The notes beneath the pieces were generated by a model, which searched no databases, was not told the DNA's origin, and was given only the letters and a program-made list of their open reading frames with translations. From an uncultured Clostridia bacterium (GTDB taxonomy: Bacteria > Bacillota > Clostridia > Christensenellales > UBA1242): 64,000 nt of DNA. The stretch spans positions 496,001 through 560,000 of the forward strand of contig CAKVFE010000001.1 of assembly GCA_934746645.1 (NCBI GenBank), in the 5' to 3' direction. The position numbers and the translations under genes are program-made. Position 1 is the first letter of the stretch; the number at the start of each line of letters is the position of its first letter. Shown piece after piece: positions 33,457 to 43,017 of this stretch.

Positions 33457-34686
33457 CTATCTACTTAAATCATTAGGAAAATCTTTTTGAATATTTTCCA
33501 TAGCATATAGCAAGTCTTTATATTTTATAATATTAGAAGTCGGTTTAATAACATTGTTTTGAATCAATGAAACAATACCTTTACTACTGGTATAATATTT
33601 ACTATTAGCAAATTCTTTTTTTTGGTCTATTGACAACTCTTGCTGTAATGTTGGAGCAATATTACCACCTATTAATATCATATCTTGTTTAAACTTGTCA
33701 TAGTCTTCTTTACTAGGTGCTTTTCCAGTTCTTCTAATGTTATCCAAGAATCCTTTACCATATTTAAATGTAAATATATTTTCAAGTAGCATATCTTGAA
33801 GCTGTTGATATGGGGCGTAATTCCCTTTAATACTTTCTTTATTTGCTTCTTCTAATAATTTAGCTATTACTGTTAGTGGTGGTTTGTCGCTTGAATCCAA
33901 CTCTTCATTATAACTAAATTTAAGTTTTGAAGAATCTACTAAGTAAGGTATGACCATATCTTCTTTTGATGCCATTCTAACCAAATCTAAAATTCCACAA
34001 CCTAAACCATAGCCAGAACAGGTGTTTTTTCCTATAACATAAGAATCTTTTCCACTATTTTTATAAATCGTATAATGAAAATTTTTCATACCCATAATTT
34101 CCATAGCCAAATTTTCTGTCATACCTTCATTAAGTTGAATCAACTTACCATTTTTTGTTTTAATTTCAAATCCATGTTTAGACCCATTATCCGAAATAGA
34201 GTGTAATAATTCGTGGACAATCACTGCTTGTCTACAATCAGTTTTAAACTTATATTCGCTAGAAAAATATTTTTTATAAGTACCAGAGTCTATTATTCTT
34301 TGTGTGTTTTTGCTTATTAGGTTTAAATTAATAACTATTTTGTGATTAGAAGGACTATAGTATCCTAAGGCATTATTTTCTGGAGATATATCATAAGAAA
34401 ACCCAAATTCCTTAACATTTTTTGCAATTCTATTTAAAACAAAAAACGACATTGAGTATTCATCTCTTTTTAATGGAAAAGTATCATTATCAGGAATTTC
34501 TTTTGCAGGTATTTTTATATTATAATTTGCATCTAAATATTCCATTATTGTTATTACAGCAGAGATAAACATATCATTGTTACATCCTATAGGCAAATTT
34601 CCCCCATTAGCCTTAGTAAGGGCATTAATAATTTTAATCTTTTTTAACTCATAGCTATTAAATTGTTGATTTTTGTATTCATCCAT
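33457..34686 (-). CDS. Cytoplasmic HExxH metallopeptidase-like protein
   Basis: A 409-residue protein with a zincin motif H158-E-L-L-H162 in AVIVHELLHSI and a likely third ligand in LNEGMTEN (E187 or E191), the layout of gluzincin-type peptidases. There is no signal peptide or membrane segment, so it is cytoplasmic. The N-terminal 100 residues are helical; the C-terminal part is helical and Lys-rich. It follows the second split HipA locus on the same strand, separated by 174 bases and a bidirectional terminator. Target unknown; I do not recognise the family. Confidence 0.7.
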   Translation of the reverse strand: MDEYKNQQFNSYELKKIKIINALTKANGGNLPIGCNNDMFISAVITIMEYLDANYNIKIPAKEIPDNDTFPLKRDEYSMSFFVLNRIAKNVKEFGFSYDISPENNALGYYSPSNHKIVINLNLISKNTQRIIDSGTYKKYFSSEYKFKTDCRQAVIVHELLHSISDNGSKHGFEIKTKNGKLIQLNEGMTENLAMEIMGMKNFHYTIYKNSGKDSYVIGKNTCSGYGLGCGILDLVRMASKEDMVIPYLVDSSKLKFSYNEELDSSDKPPLTVIAKLLEEANKESIKGNYAPYQQLQDMLLENIFTFKYGKGFLDNIRRTGKAPSKEDYDKFKQDMILIGGNIAPTLQQELSIDQKKEFANSKYYTSSKGIVSLIQNNVIKPTSNIIKYKDLLYAMENIQKDFPNDLSR

Positions 34687-34760
34687 ATTTTCATTGTATC
34701 ACATATTTTTTGTGCTTTCAATAATATTTATTGGAATATCTTACTAATAATTTTAAATAA

Positions 34761-34787
34761 AAAAAGAGCAAACTGCTCTTTTTTTAA
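34761..34787. terminator. Bidirectional terminator between the HipS-like and metallopeptidase genes
   Basis: AAAAAGAGCA and TGCTCTTTTT form a perfect 10-bp stem with an A-run and T-run on the two sides. Confidence 0.75.
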
Positions 34788-34860
34788 ACACTTCAATTTA
34801 TATTTACTATTAATATTTAATTATTAATTCGTTATAATCTTTAATCATATTAATGCAAAG

Positions 34861-35187
34861 TTAAATTGATATATAAAATGTTTCTGGCTCGATATCCGAA
34901 GAAGCATATTTAACTAATATATCAAAGTCGGTATCTGTATCTACAATATTTAGTTGTTCCTTAACATCTTCCCTACTTGCTAGAGCCAAAAATTTTGAAA
35001 ATGGATATGGCAACTGGCTATATTCTGTTTTGCCACTTTCATTTAAAACAAATGGGATAATAGGAGTTTTTGTTTTTGCTAATCTAAAGCCTTCTTCATT
35101 GCCACAAAAAACATACTTATTATCTTCAAAAGATAAAGTTCCAAGAACAATATTATTCATCTTTAATTTAATTGTTTTATCTTTCAT
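34861..35187 (-). CDS. HipS-like protein (HipA N-terminal subdomain), split HipA locus 2
   Basis: A 108-residue homologue of the protein at 22616-22942, with the same length and pattern: LGTLSFEDNKYVFCGN near the N terminus, LPYPFSKFLALASREDV in the middle and DFDILVKYASSD at the end. It corresponds to the separate N-terminal subdomain of a HipA kinase. Here it follows the kinase gene by 1 base, so the gene order is kinase then HipS, the reverse of locus 1. It probably binds and restrains the neighbouring kinase. No HipB-type helix-turn-helix gene is near. Confidence 0.6.
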   Translation of the reverse strand: MKDKTIKLKMNNIVLGTLSFEDNKYVFCGNEEGFRLAKTKTPIIPFVLNESGKTEYSQLPYPFSKFLALASREDVKEQLNIVDTDTDFDILVKYASSDIEPETFYISI

Positions 35188-35188
35188 A

Positions 35189-36310
35189 TTACATTCCCTT
35201 ATTACTTGAATTTGACAATTCAGAATTAGTATATTTTTCTAATGTTTTATATACTTGATTTACTCTATGATTAACCAATTCGTTGGCCAAATACATTAAA
35301 GGTTCTGGCACAGTATCTCCTTGACTTTCAAGAACTTTTCTTGCATTGTCAATTTTGAATAGTTCTTTATCTTTAAAAAATTGAGATAGCTCTTCATCTT
35401 TTGATATAGCATAGCACAATTCATTTAAATATATTTGTTCCCAATTATCAACAGCGCTAACCTTTAATCTAGGTTGATAAATATCATAATCATCTATAGA
35501 ATAACTACACATAGATGTCTTTACACCTAAGTATGACACACATTTATTGGATATTTGGTCAATAATAGCAGAATATGTTAAGGTATCATTATGTTTTTTT
35601 GCTACTCTTAATTGGTTTGAAATAGTATTTAAACCCACTTCTTTTCTTTTAAATAAAAAGCAACAGCCATTATCAAAACTACTAGCAACTCTTACATTGG
35701 AGCCATTTTTATTTTCTTGTTTTTCACTATTCAAAATAAAAGCAATATTTTCCCAATGTCTATCTGTCTGGTAAGTGACATAATCAAAAAATGTCATTTT
35801 AATCAAATCTCTTTTGATTTGTCTAATAGTATCTTCATCATCTGCAAATCCCAAAGATTTTACACATTTAATATAGCTAGCAATAGTATTGATTGGTAAA
35901 TTTTCACTATTATCAATTTTGCTTAGGTTGTAATATCTAAACAAATCATATCCTGAAAAATCAAATTCGTTGCGATTGTTTTTATATGTAGGACAAATAA
36001 CTCCGTTATGTGTAATTTCAACGCCATTAACCGTTTGTGATAATTGGGCAAGTTCATATTTAGTACAATTTGCACCACAACTTTTTAGAAAAGCATAATA
36101 CAAAATTTCGCCATAGACTTCACAAGTGTTATCGTTACGATTATACTTAACCATATAATTGCTATTGGAATAATCTTTAGCTTGTTTAATAATATCCTGA
36201 TCGTGCAACCACAATTTTTCTCTAATACCACGAGGGTCTAGCTTAATATTGTATACTGATTGTCCATCAGAATATGTGTTATTGTCGTTGTCATAAACAA
36301 ATTTTTTCAT
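35189..36310 (-). CDS. HipA-like Ser/Thr kinase (HipT-like), split HipA locus 2
   Basis: A 373-residue HipA-fold kinase. The loop LDPRGIREKLWL and K55 in YMVKYN stand for the nucleotide-binding part, the catalytic loop is D183-R-H-W-E-N188, and SFDNG (D213) is the metal-binding element. It is longer than the locus 1 kinase and only distantly similar outside the motifs, so this is not a recent duplication. Codons for the HipS-like partner begin 1 base after its stop, so translation is coupled. Start ATG 36310 follows AAAAGGAAAAAGT. A growth-control or toxin role is inferred from the family. Confidence 0.7.
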   Translation of the reverse strand: MKKFVYDNDNNTYSDGQSVYNIKLDPRGIREKLWLHDQDIIKQAKDYSNSNYMVKYNRNDNTCEVYGEILYYAFLKSCGANCTKYELAQLSQTVNGVEITHNGVICPTYKNNRNEFDFSGYDLFRYYNLSKIDNSENLPINTIASYIKCVKSLGFADDEDTIRQIKRDLIKMTFFDYVTYQTDRHWENIAFILNSEKQENKNGSNVRVASSFDNGCCFLFKRKEVGLNTISNQLRVAKKHNDTLTYSAIIDQISNKCVSYLGVKTSMCSYSIDDYDIYQPRLKVSAVDNWEQIYLNELCYAISKDEELSQFFKDKELFKIDNARKVLESQGDTVPEPLMYLANELVNHRVNQVYKTLEKYTNSELSNSSNKGM

Positions 36311-36421
36311 TACTTTTTCCTTTTCTAAATTTAAAAATATCTATTATAAACAACTTATAATAGATACTTTATTTAAAATAATTTTTATTATCTTTTACCA
36401 ACATCAATAACCACAATACTA

Positions 36422-37045
36422 TTATCTTTTCATTGAGTTAGTATTGTGTTGTTTTGTATTAGATTTATTTAAAACAGCAATTTTTACAACATTGACATAG
36501 AATGGGTCAAGTTCTTTATTCCTTACCAATCTATCAAGTATAACTTGTGCTTCTTTTACATTATACTTTCTTGTTCTATAACTTCTATCCAACACCAAAG
36601 CACTAACAACATCTGCAACTTGAACTATCCTATCATATTGAGAAAGTTTGTTTCCTTTTAGTCCTTGTGGATAACCTTTACCATTAAGTCTTTCGTGATG
36701 ATGATAACAGGTATTGACTATTGTTTTATCAAATTGGTCTTTTAATAGTAAATAAGTAAAATCAATATGTGTATATCTTATATAGTTGACTTCTTCTGGA
36801 GTACAACCTTTTTTATGAAGCAAAGATGTACTTACTGCAAGTTTGCCTATATCGTGAAGACAACCAGCAGTATACAATACTTGCAACTGCTCCATATTAA
36901 GACCAACAAAATCTCCAATAGCTACACTAGTTTCTGCAACATCAAGACAATGTTTGTAAGTTTCTATTGAATGTTCTTTTAATCTATTAAGTAATGTGAC
37001 CACTTTATCTTGGTCAGACTTTTTTATATATTTGAGGTTAATCAT
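36422..37045 (-). CDS. HD-GYP-type phosphohydrolase domain protein
   Basis: A 207-residue protein with an HD-GYP domain: CLHDIGKLAVS carries the HD pair, HHHERLNGKGYPQGLKG carries the GYP motif, and VADVVSALV follows with the conserved Asp. HD-GYP enzymes hydrolyse cyclic di-GMP, but no GGDEF, receiver or membrane domain is fused, so the signal input is unknown. Stand-alone HD-GYP proteins in Bacillota may act on other nucleotides. The ATG has no strong Shine-Dalgarno site in front (AATTAATTATG), so translation may be low. Confidence 0.85.
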   Translation of the reverse strand: MINLKYIKKSDQDKVVTLLNRLKEHSIETYKHCLDVAETSVAIGDFVGLNMEQLQVLYTAGCLHDIGKLAVSTSLLHKKGCTPEEVNYIRYTHIDFTYLLLKDQFDKTIVNTCYHHHERLNGKGYPQGLKGNKLSQYDRIVQVADVVSALVLDRSYRTRKYNVKEAQVILDRLVRNKELDPFYVNVVKIAVLNKSNTKQHNTNSMKR

Positions 37046-37410
37046 AATTAATTACCGAAAGTATTATACTACATTTTATATGTTTTGTAAATACCTGACT
37101 ACTTTGGACACTACTTTTAGAAAATGTTACAAAATTGAAAAATGTATGCAATTTGCTTGCAATATACAATATTTTTGGTTTTTGTTGATTATTTTTTAAT
37201 ATTGTCTAAACAAGAAAATAATAATTATTTTTTGTGTTTTATATTTACATATACATTAAAATCATAATATACACATACAGAAAAGCACTTAATTTTTGAC
37301 TACTATTTAGACTAAAAAAGAGTAATACACATATCGTGTACTACTCTTTAATTGTGACTATTTTATATATTAAAAATAGTGATTTATAATTTGTTTATCC
37401 ATTAATTTTA
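37046..37410. other. Intergenic region with the ABC transporter terminator
   Basis: A 365-base gap. It holds the hairpin terminator of the ABC transporter gene at 37314-37346 and the AT-rich upstream region of the HD-GYP gene. I see no coding frame or other structure here. Confidence 0.5.
37314..37346 (-). terminator. Terminator of the MacB-like ABC transporter gene
   Basis: GAGTAATACAC (37320-37330) pairs with GTGTACTACTC (37336-37346), followed by six T on the minus strand. Confidence 0.75.
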
Positions 37411-40400
37411 CTATCTATTGTTGATAGCATCAATAGGTTTTTTCTTAGAAATCTTAATAACTGGTATCAAGCTAGAAATAAATGCTGTTGCCAAACTAAT
37501 AGCAAGTATCAATAATGGTTGTCTAATGCTTCCGTTAAGCAATACGATTTGGATACCCAAATTTTTAACCATAACAATATTGATTACATAGCAAGCAACC
37601 ATAGTAGCAATTGTTGCAAGTACAAAGTTAATCATTGCAATAATTGCACTTTCATTAAAGAATATACCAAATACATCGCTACCTCTTGCACCCAATGCTC
37701 TTAATACACCAATTTCTCTTTTCTTGTAAGAAATACTTGTAGAAATAAAGTTCATAAGTAGTAATGAAGCAAATACTGCAAATGCAATAGCAACATATAG
37801 GAATACTGTAGATATTGTACCTATAATATCTTCAAACATATCTAGTGTACCTGTAGCAGAGTTAAGTATTGTATACTTATTGCCATTATTATCAAAATTT
37901 TCACAGAACTTAATAAAGTTTTCATTGATTGTATTATCTGAAGACATAACAGCTCCTACATACCAATATCCTTTAAGTGTAGGTTCAATTTTATCTTCAT
38001 AATATTTGCTATTCAATGCAACATTACAATTTCTAAGTACAGATTCGTACCAATTATATTCTGCATTCTTTTTCTCGTATTTAAACAATGCAATCAATTT
38101 TAAATTGTCATCAATTATTGTATTGTTACATTCGATACTGATATTAGCTAGTTCGCCATTACGGAAACTATTAATCTTACTTGTACTATGTTCATAATCA
38201 ACAACTGATTCTGATAAAATAATTTCTTCCTTAGTTAATTCTCTCATTTTACCATCAGCGCCAATCAATGATTCTGGAGTTATTGTATTATGCAAAACTA
38301 AGCATTTATCAATAAATTGTGTTCTTGTTGGATATTCACTAGCTGGAACTTCTTTTTCTATATCTTCGTTGGTACTTGTACCATCTTCTTTCATTACCCA
38401 TTCATACATAAATGTTTCTTCATTGTATACTTGTTCCCAACCATTACGCTCATACCAATTATATCCGTGTTCCCACTCTTCGGTGTCATAGTTATAATTG
38501 TCACCATTGCGTTGATGCCAAGTTTCGTCATCAATAACAAATTTTACTGTTCCATCATCTTCATATTGAGCTTTAAAGCCTAAATACTCATATTTTTCCA
38601 TTACAACTTGTTCAACATATTTTTGATATGCACCTTCTAATGAAGCCATATAATCTTTATCAATGTTTGTATTGTTGTAAGAATTTTCATCTGGACTATA
38701 TACTGCATAAATGTATGCATCTTGAGTAGAATTGCTACAATAATTGTAAAGTTGTTCGCTAATATAGACTACTGAAGCAAATGTATATTTGAAGTCTGCT
38801 TCAAGTTTGCCTTCTAAAGAACTATCATTTCTTAATTGTTCTTCAGTAACATTGCTATATTTTGAAAAATCTGTACCATCATCAACTACACCAACAACTT
38901 TAAAACTTCTTAGTGCTGTTTCATAATTATTGTCCAAATCAAATGATTTATCATTTAATTTTACATACAATCCTTCATAAGAAGTAATTTCGCTATTGTT
39001 GTATTTTAAAGAATCAAAATGATGTTTAGAAATAGCTACTTCATCTGCTGAACTTGGCAATCTACCATCAATAGTAAATCCAGCTTTTTCAAGTTCGGAA
39101 TTATCTTTAAAATATGCAAATCCTGACATAGAAGTATCTACGGTAGCATCAAATTTTGTTTCGGTACTTGAAGAACTTGCGTTAGGGTCACGAGTAAATG
39201 TGCTCTTATCTGAGTCATATCTCAAGTTGCCTGCATCACTCCACGCACCACGACCTACTAAACCTTTAATTAATATGTCATTGCCATATTCATCATTAAT
39301 CTTTTTATAATCGTCCAATGATAGCATAACATCTTGGTTGTAGGAATATCCAAAACTTTCTTTCTTATGTTCCTTTTTAAACAATACTGATTTAGTACCT
39401 GATATTTCCATAGCTTTTGCCACAGAATCTGCTCTATTCCAGCAAGATACAGTATCTACCAACCCAAATATTGTAAATGCAAAGAAAGACAAGAATATTG
39501 TAAACACAAGTTTAAATACTTTACTCTTTAATGCACTAGCACCCATTTTAAATGAGTCTTTAAATTTAAGTTTTGACCTAATAAGTTTTAGGCTCTTTCC
39601 GTCATAAGTTTTGCTTTTAATATCTTCTGGTAAAGTCTGACTAAATGCTTCTTGGTTGCCATCGTCAGTAATACATTCGGCTTTTTTAACTTCTTTATTT
39701 GCGTCTTCGTCTAAAGAAATAAATGTATCTGATTTTTCACTATTTTCTTCAATACATTTCTTTATTATAGCCATATCATCAGCAGTCAACTTTTGACCTT
39801 TTTTAATATGTATATATTTGTCATCTACATAACTAAGTCCACTATTGGTCTTTTTAGCTTCAATTTCTTTCTTAGTTACATCGTGAATAATTTTGCCATC
39901 TTTAAGTTCGATAATACGGTCACCATAAGTTTCGGCAAAATCTCTATCGTGAGAAACAATAATAATAAGTTTTGTCTTTGACAACTCTTTTAATGTTTCC
40001 ATAACTTGCTTACCGGTATTGCTATCCAAAGCACCAGTAGGTTCGTCTGCCATAATTATTTCTGGATTTTTAATCAACGCACGAGCTATAGCAACACGCT
40101 GTTTTTGACCACCAGACAATTGATTTGGTTTTCTTTTTGCATATTGAAGCATATCAACTTGTTCAAGCAACTTGTTGATTTCTTCTTTATCTGCTTTCTT
40201 ACCCTGCAATTCTATTGCTAATGCAAGGTTTTTAGCTACTGTAAAGTTTTCTAAGATGTTATATTCTTGGAATATAAATCCTATAAAAGTATTACGATAG
40301 CTATCAAAATCACTTTGGCTAAAGTTGGCACTAGATTTGCCTTTGATAATAATTTCGCCACTATCAAATGTATCAAGTCCACCTATAGCATTAAGCAATG

Positions 40401-40548
40401 TTGACTTACCACTACCACTTTTACCCAATAAAAAAACTAATCCTGTTTCGGGAAAGTCTATAGATACATTGTCTAAAGCTACGACTCTGTTTTTTGTCTT
40501 GGACTTAGTAGTCTGATAAGTTTTAGTTAGATTCTTAACACTTAACAT
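37411..40548 (-). CDS. MacB-like ABC transporter, fused ATPase and FtsX-type permease
   Basis: A 1045-residue fusion. Residues 1-230 are a LolD/MacB-type ATPase: Walker A GKSGSGKST, signature LSGGQKQR, Walker B IIMADEPTGALD, switch His in VSHDRD. After a charged linker a membrane helix (about 355-380) leads into a very large extracellular domain of about 530 residues rich in Tyr, Glu and Asn, then three C-terminal helices with the FtsX-type segment KKREIGVLRALGARGSD. Such systems act as mechanotransmitters in peptide resistance or lipoprotein handling. ATG 40548 gives 6 bases after GGGG; ATG 40551 is the alternative. Confidence 0.88.
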   Translation of the reverse strand: MLSVKNLTKTYQTTKSKTKNRVVALDNVSIDFPETGLVFLLGKSGSGKSTLLNAIGGLDTFDSGEIIIKGKSSANFSQSDFDSYRNTFIGFIFQEYNILENFTVAKNLALAIELQGKKADKEEINKLLEQVDMLQYAKRKPNQLSGGQKQRVAIARALIKNPEIIMADEPTGALDSNTGKQVMETLKELSKTKLIIIVSHDRDFAETYGDRIIELKDGKIIHDVTKKEIEAKKTNSGLSYVDDKYIHIKKGQKLTADDMAIIKKCIEENSEKSDTFISLDEDANKEVKKAECITDDGNQEAFSQTLPEDIKSKTYDGKSLKLIRSKLKFKDSFKMGASALKSKVFKLVFTIFLSFFAFTIFGLVDTVSCWNRADSVAKAMEISGTKSVLFKKEHKKESFGYSYNQDVMLSLDDYKKINDEYGNDILIKGLVGRGAWSDAGNLRYDSDKSTFTRDPNASSSSTETKFDATVDTSMSGFAYFKDNSELEKAGFTIDGRLPSSADEVAISKHHFDSLKYNNSEITSYEGLYVKLNDKSFDLDNNYETALRSFKVVGVVDDGTDFSKYSNVTEEQLRNDSSLEGKLEADFKYTFASVVYISEQLYNYCSNSTQDAYIYAVYSPDENSYNNTNIDKDYMASLEGAYQKYVEQVVMEKYEYLGFKAQYEDDGTVKFVIDDETWHQRNGDNYNYDTEEWEHGYNWYERNGWEQVYNEETFMYEWVMKEDGTSTNEDIEKEVPASEYPTRTQFIDKCLVLHNTITPESLIGADGKMRELTKEEIILSESVVDYEHSTSKINSFRNGELANISIECNNTIIDDNLKLIALFKYEKKNAEYNWYESVLRNCNVALNSKYYEDKIEPTLKGYWYVGAVMSSDNTINENFIKFCENFDNNGNKYTILNSATGTLDMFEDIIGTISTVFLYVAIAFAVFASLLLMNFISTSISYKKREIGVLRALGARGSDVFGIFFNESAIIAMINFVLATIATMVACYVINIVMVKNLGIQIVLLNGSIRQPLLILAISLATAFISSLIPVIKISKKKPIDAINNR

Positions 40549-40740
40549 CATAATCCCCTTTATTAGTATTATTAATTTTATTATACTCATACATCGCCAA
40601 ATTGTAAAACTTTATTAAAGAATTTTAGTTATAGAAAATCTAAGTCCAAAATTGTTTATATTTTTAACTACATTATCTATTTTTACGACAACATATTGTT
40701 TTACAATATGAGTACATTATATTTACTTAAATTAAAAATA

Positions 40741-40767
40741 AAAAAAGTCATACTTAGTGTATGACTT
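40741..40767 (-). terminator. Terminator of the large structured RNA
   Basis: AGTCATAC and GTATGACT form an 8-bp stem around ACTAA, followed on the minus strand by TTTTTTT. Confidence 0.8.
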
Positions 40768-41351
40768 ATCTCAAAAAATAAAACACCTTAAATCACAATA
40801 TTTATAGACCTTCGCCTTACATTCTCTAACACACAAAATAATTATTCATTCATACGGAAGACAAGTCTGAGCATATAGTAGCGACCTATATACTTCTTGC
40901 CCAATGAGATCCCGTAAACGGCTTGGTACCATCAAATTTCACCGAACATTCAGATAACCTCAATATCTTGTCTTTTTTAGACTTAATGGACTTACGGCTA
41001 CTTTTACGCCAATCTATCTTATACATTGCTTACGCAACTTCAAGTCCAACAACCTTGTTAGTTTTCCCTTACATATCCTCAACACTACTTGCCTGACTGT
41101 ATAAGGGTTATTCTCCACTGGAGCGTCTATTGTGATTGCGATAAATTGACTAATTTATTAAGTTGTGTGCCTGCACTAATGCCTTAAGTTGTCTTTTGGA
41201 CTTCTAAGATATATTCACATATACCTTAATGGCTGTCAATATTAACTTATCAGTCAATATCAATCCACTCTATCGGCATTATCTAGGAACTGGTGTAAAC
41301 CAGTTATGCACCTAGTTATAAATATTGTGATTTAAGATGTTTTATCTTACA
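40741..41351 (-). ncRNA. Large structured non-coding RNA, about 610 nt, ROOL-like candidate
   Basis: On the minus strand the 5' segment 41343-41317 pairs over 27 bp, with one G-U pair, with 40807-40781 near the 3' end, closing a single large domain. Internal helices are evident, for example CTAGG/CCTAG around AACTGG/CCAGTT, and ATATTGAC/GTTAATAT. A hairpin terminator with a T-run ends it at 40741-40767. No long reading frame exists on either strand. Features of RNase P RNA (GAGGAAAGTCC), tmRNA, SRP RNA and 6S RNA are absent. Size, closing helix and gut origin fit the ornate large RNAs, best ROOL; the class assignment is inference. Confidence 0.7.
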
Positions 41352-41357
41352 CGATAT

Positions 41358-41386
41358 ATTATATTATCTAACATTATTTTTTGCAA
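41358..41386 (-). promoter_or_regulatory. Promoter of the large structured RNA
   Basis: -35 TTGCAA (41381-41386), 17-bp spacer, -10 TATAAT (41358-41363), placing the start near 41351, 8 bases before the long terminal helix. Confidence 0.7.
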
Positions 41387-41628
41387 CCATAATATCAAAA
41401 ATTTTAGTTATTTTGCACATATATTTGGTATACTATAACTAATTTTTACTAATCATTTAAACAAAAGTGCACATTATAGCAATATAAAAATAAATAATCA
41501 ACTGATTTTAAATATATTTTTCAAACAAAAATAAATTAAAAATTTTTAATTAAATACATAGTTGTAATTGCAAGCAAAAAATAATAATGGTAAACTTATA
41601 AAGTAATTTAATGGAGAGTGATATAAAT

Positions 41629-42861
41629 ATGATGAAAGGATTAGAACAAGTAGATAGTCAAGTATACAAAGCAATAAAAAAAGAAGAAGTTCGTCAACAC
41701 GATGGCTTAGAACTTATTGCTAGTGAAAACTATGTTTCAAAAGCTGTACTAGAAGCTATGGGTAGTTGTTTTACCAACAAATATGCAGAAGGATACCCTG
41801 GTAAAAGATACTATGGTGGTTGTGAAAACATAGACACTGTAGAAACTTTGGCTATAGAAAGACTTAAAAAAATATATGGTTGCGACCACGCCAATGTTCA
41901 ACCACATTCAGGTGCAAATGCCAACTTAGCAGTTTATGTTGCTATGCTTAAACCCGGTGATACTATACTAGGTATGAATCTTAGTGATGGTGGACACTTA
42001 ACACACGGAAGCAGAGCCAACATATCTGGCAAATATTTTAATGCTGTATCTTATGGTGTAGATAAAGAAACTGGACTTATCGACTATGATGAAGTATTAA
42101 AGATAGCAAAAGAATGTAAACCAAAAATGATTGTTGCTGGTGCTAGTGCATACCCAAGAGTTATTGATTTTGAAAAATTTAGAAAAATCGCTGATGAAGT
42201 TGGAGCATATTTGATGGTAGATATGGCACACATTGCAGGTCTAATTGCTGCAGGTCTACACCCATCACCTATACCTTATGCTGACTTTGTAACTTCTACA
42301 ACTCACAAAACTTTGCGTGGACCTCGTGGTGGAATAATCCTTTGCAAGGCAGAATACAAAGACAAGATTGACAAAGCTATATTCCCTGGTACACAAGGTG
42401 GCCCACTAGAACATATTATTGCTGGTAAAGCTGTATGTTTTAAAGAAGCATTGAGTCCAAGTTTTAAAAAATATCAAGAACAAGTTGTTAAGAATGCAAA
42501 AGTACTAGCTCAAGAACTTATGAACAAAGGTATTAAACTTGTATCCAATGGCACAGACAATCATCTAATGTTGTTGGATTTATCTGATATGGACATAACA
42601 GGACTAGAACTAGAAACTTTACTACAAAAAGCTCACATCACAACCAACAAGAATACTGTTCCTAATGAAAAGCGTAGTCCATTTATTGCAAGTGGTCTAA
42701 GAATCGGTACACCTGCAGTTACTAGCAGAGGTATGAAAGAAAAAGAAATGGTAAAAATAGCAGACTATATTGCAGACATTGTCTTCAATAAAGAAAAAGC
42801 TGTTAAGAGAGTAAAAGAACAAGTATTAGAGTTGTGCTCTAAGTTTGATGTAAGAAAATAA
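41629..42861 (+). CDS. glyA: Serine hydroxymethyltransferase
   Basis: A 410-residue PLP enzyme that converts serine and tetrahydrofolate to glycine and methylene-tetrahydrofolate. The N-terminal [17 protein letters not shown], the [11 protein letters not shown] segment, VDMAHIAGL and the PLP lysine in [13 protein letters not shown] are all canonical. Length is standard. ATG 41629 lies 10 bases after GGAGAG; a second ATG follows directly and cannot be excluded. Single gene with a terminator at 42885-42911; the divergent large RNA lies 277 bases upstream. Confidence 0.97.
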   Translation: MMKGLEQVDSQVYKAIKKEEVRQHDGLELIASENYVSKAVLEAMGSCFTNKYAEGYPGKRYYGGCENIDTVETLAIERLKKIYGCDHANVQPHSGANANLAVYVAMLKPGDTILGMNLSDGGHLTHGSRANISGKYFNAVSYGVDKETGLIDYDEVLKIAKECKPKMIVAGASAYPRVIDFEKFRKIADEVGAYLMVDMAHIAGLIAAGLHPSPIPYADFVTSTTHKTLRGPRGGIILCKAEYKDKIDKAIFPGTQGGPLEHIIAGKAVCFKEALSPSFKKYQEQVVKNAKVLAQELMNKGIKLVSNGTDNHLMLLDLSDMDITGLELETLLQKAHITTNKNTVPNEKRSPFIASGLRIGTPAVTSRGMKEKEMVKIADYIADIVFNKEKAVKRVKEQVLELCSKFDVRK

Positions 42862-42884
42862 TAAGACATATAAACAACAAAAAA

Positions 42885-42911
42885 GTGATACATTGATTTG
42901 TATCACTTTTT
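42885..42911 (+). terminator. Terminator of glyA
   Basis: GTGATACA (42885-42892) pairs with TGTATCAC (42899-42906), followed by TTTTT. Confidence 0.8.
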
Positions 42912-43017
42912 ATTTTAATTAAAATTGTTTTTATCTTTAATTTTAAATTATCTTTCTTATCTTTAATTTTAACCTTTATTGTATTTTTAATATGATATTT
43001 AATTTAACAATAATCAA

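Larger units (their letters stand above)
40549..41628. other. 1.08-kb region without protein genes, mostly one large RNA
   Basis: The region holds the large minus-strand RNA (40741-41351), its promoter and terminator. The remaining parts, 40560-40740 and 41390-41628, are AT-rich leaders of the ABC transporter and glyA genes; a TGGTATACT extended -10 sequence is present at 41426-41434 on the plus strand. No riboswitch that I know is seen before glyA. Confidence 0.5.

Noticed and set aside
40741..41351. RNase P RNA, tmRNA, SRP RNA, 6S RNA, group I or II intron as identity of the large RNA
   Set aside because: The diagnostic motifs (for example GAGGAAAGTCC of RNase P RNA and a domain V-like hairpin of group II introns) are not found and the closing 27-bp helix fits none of them.
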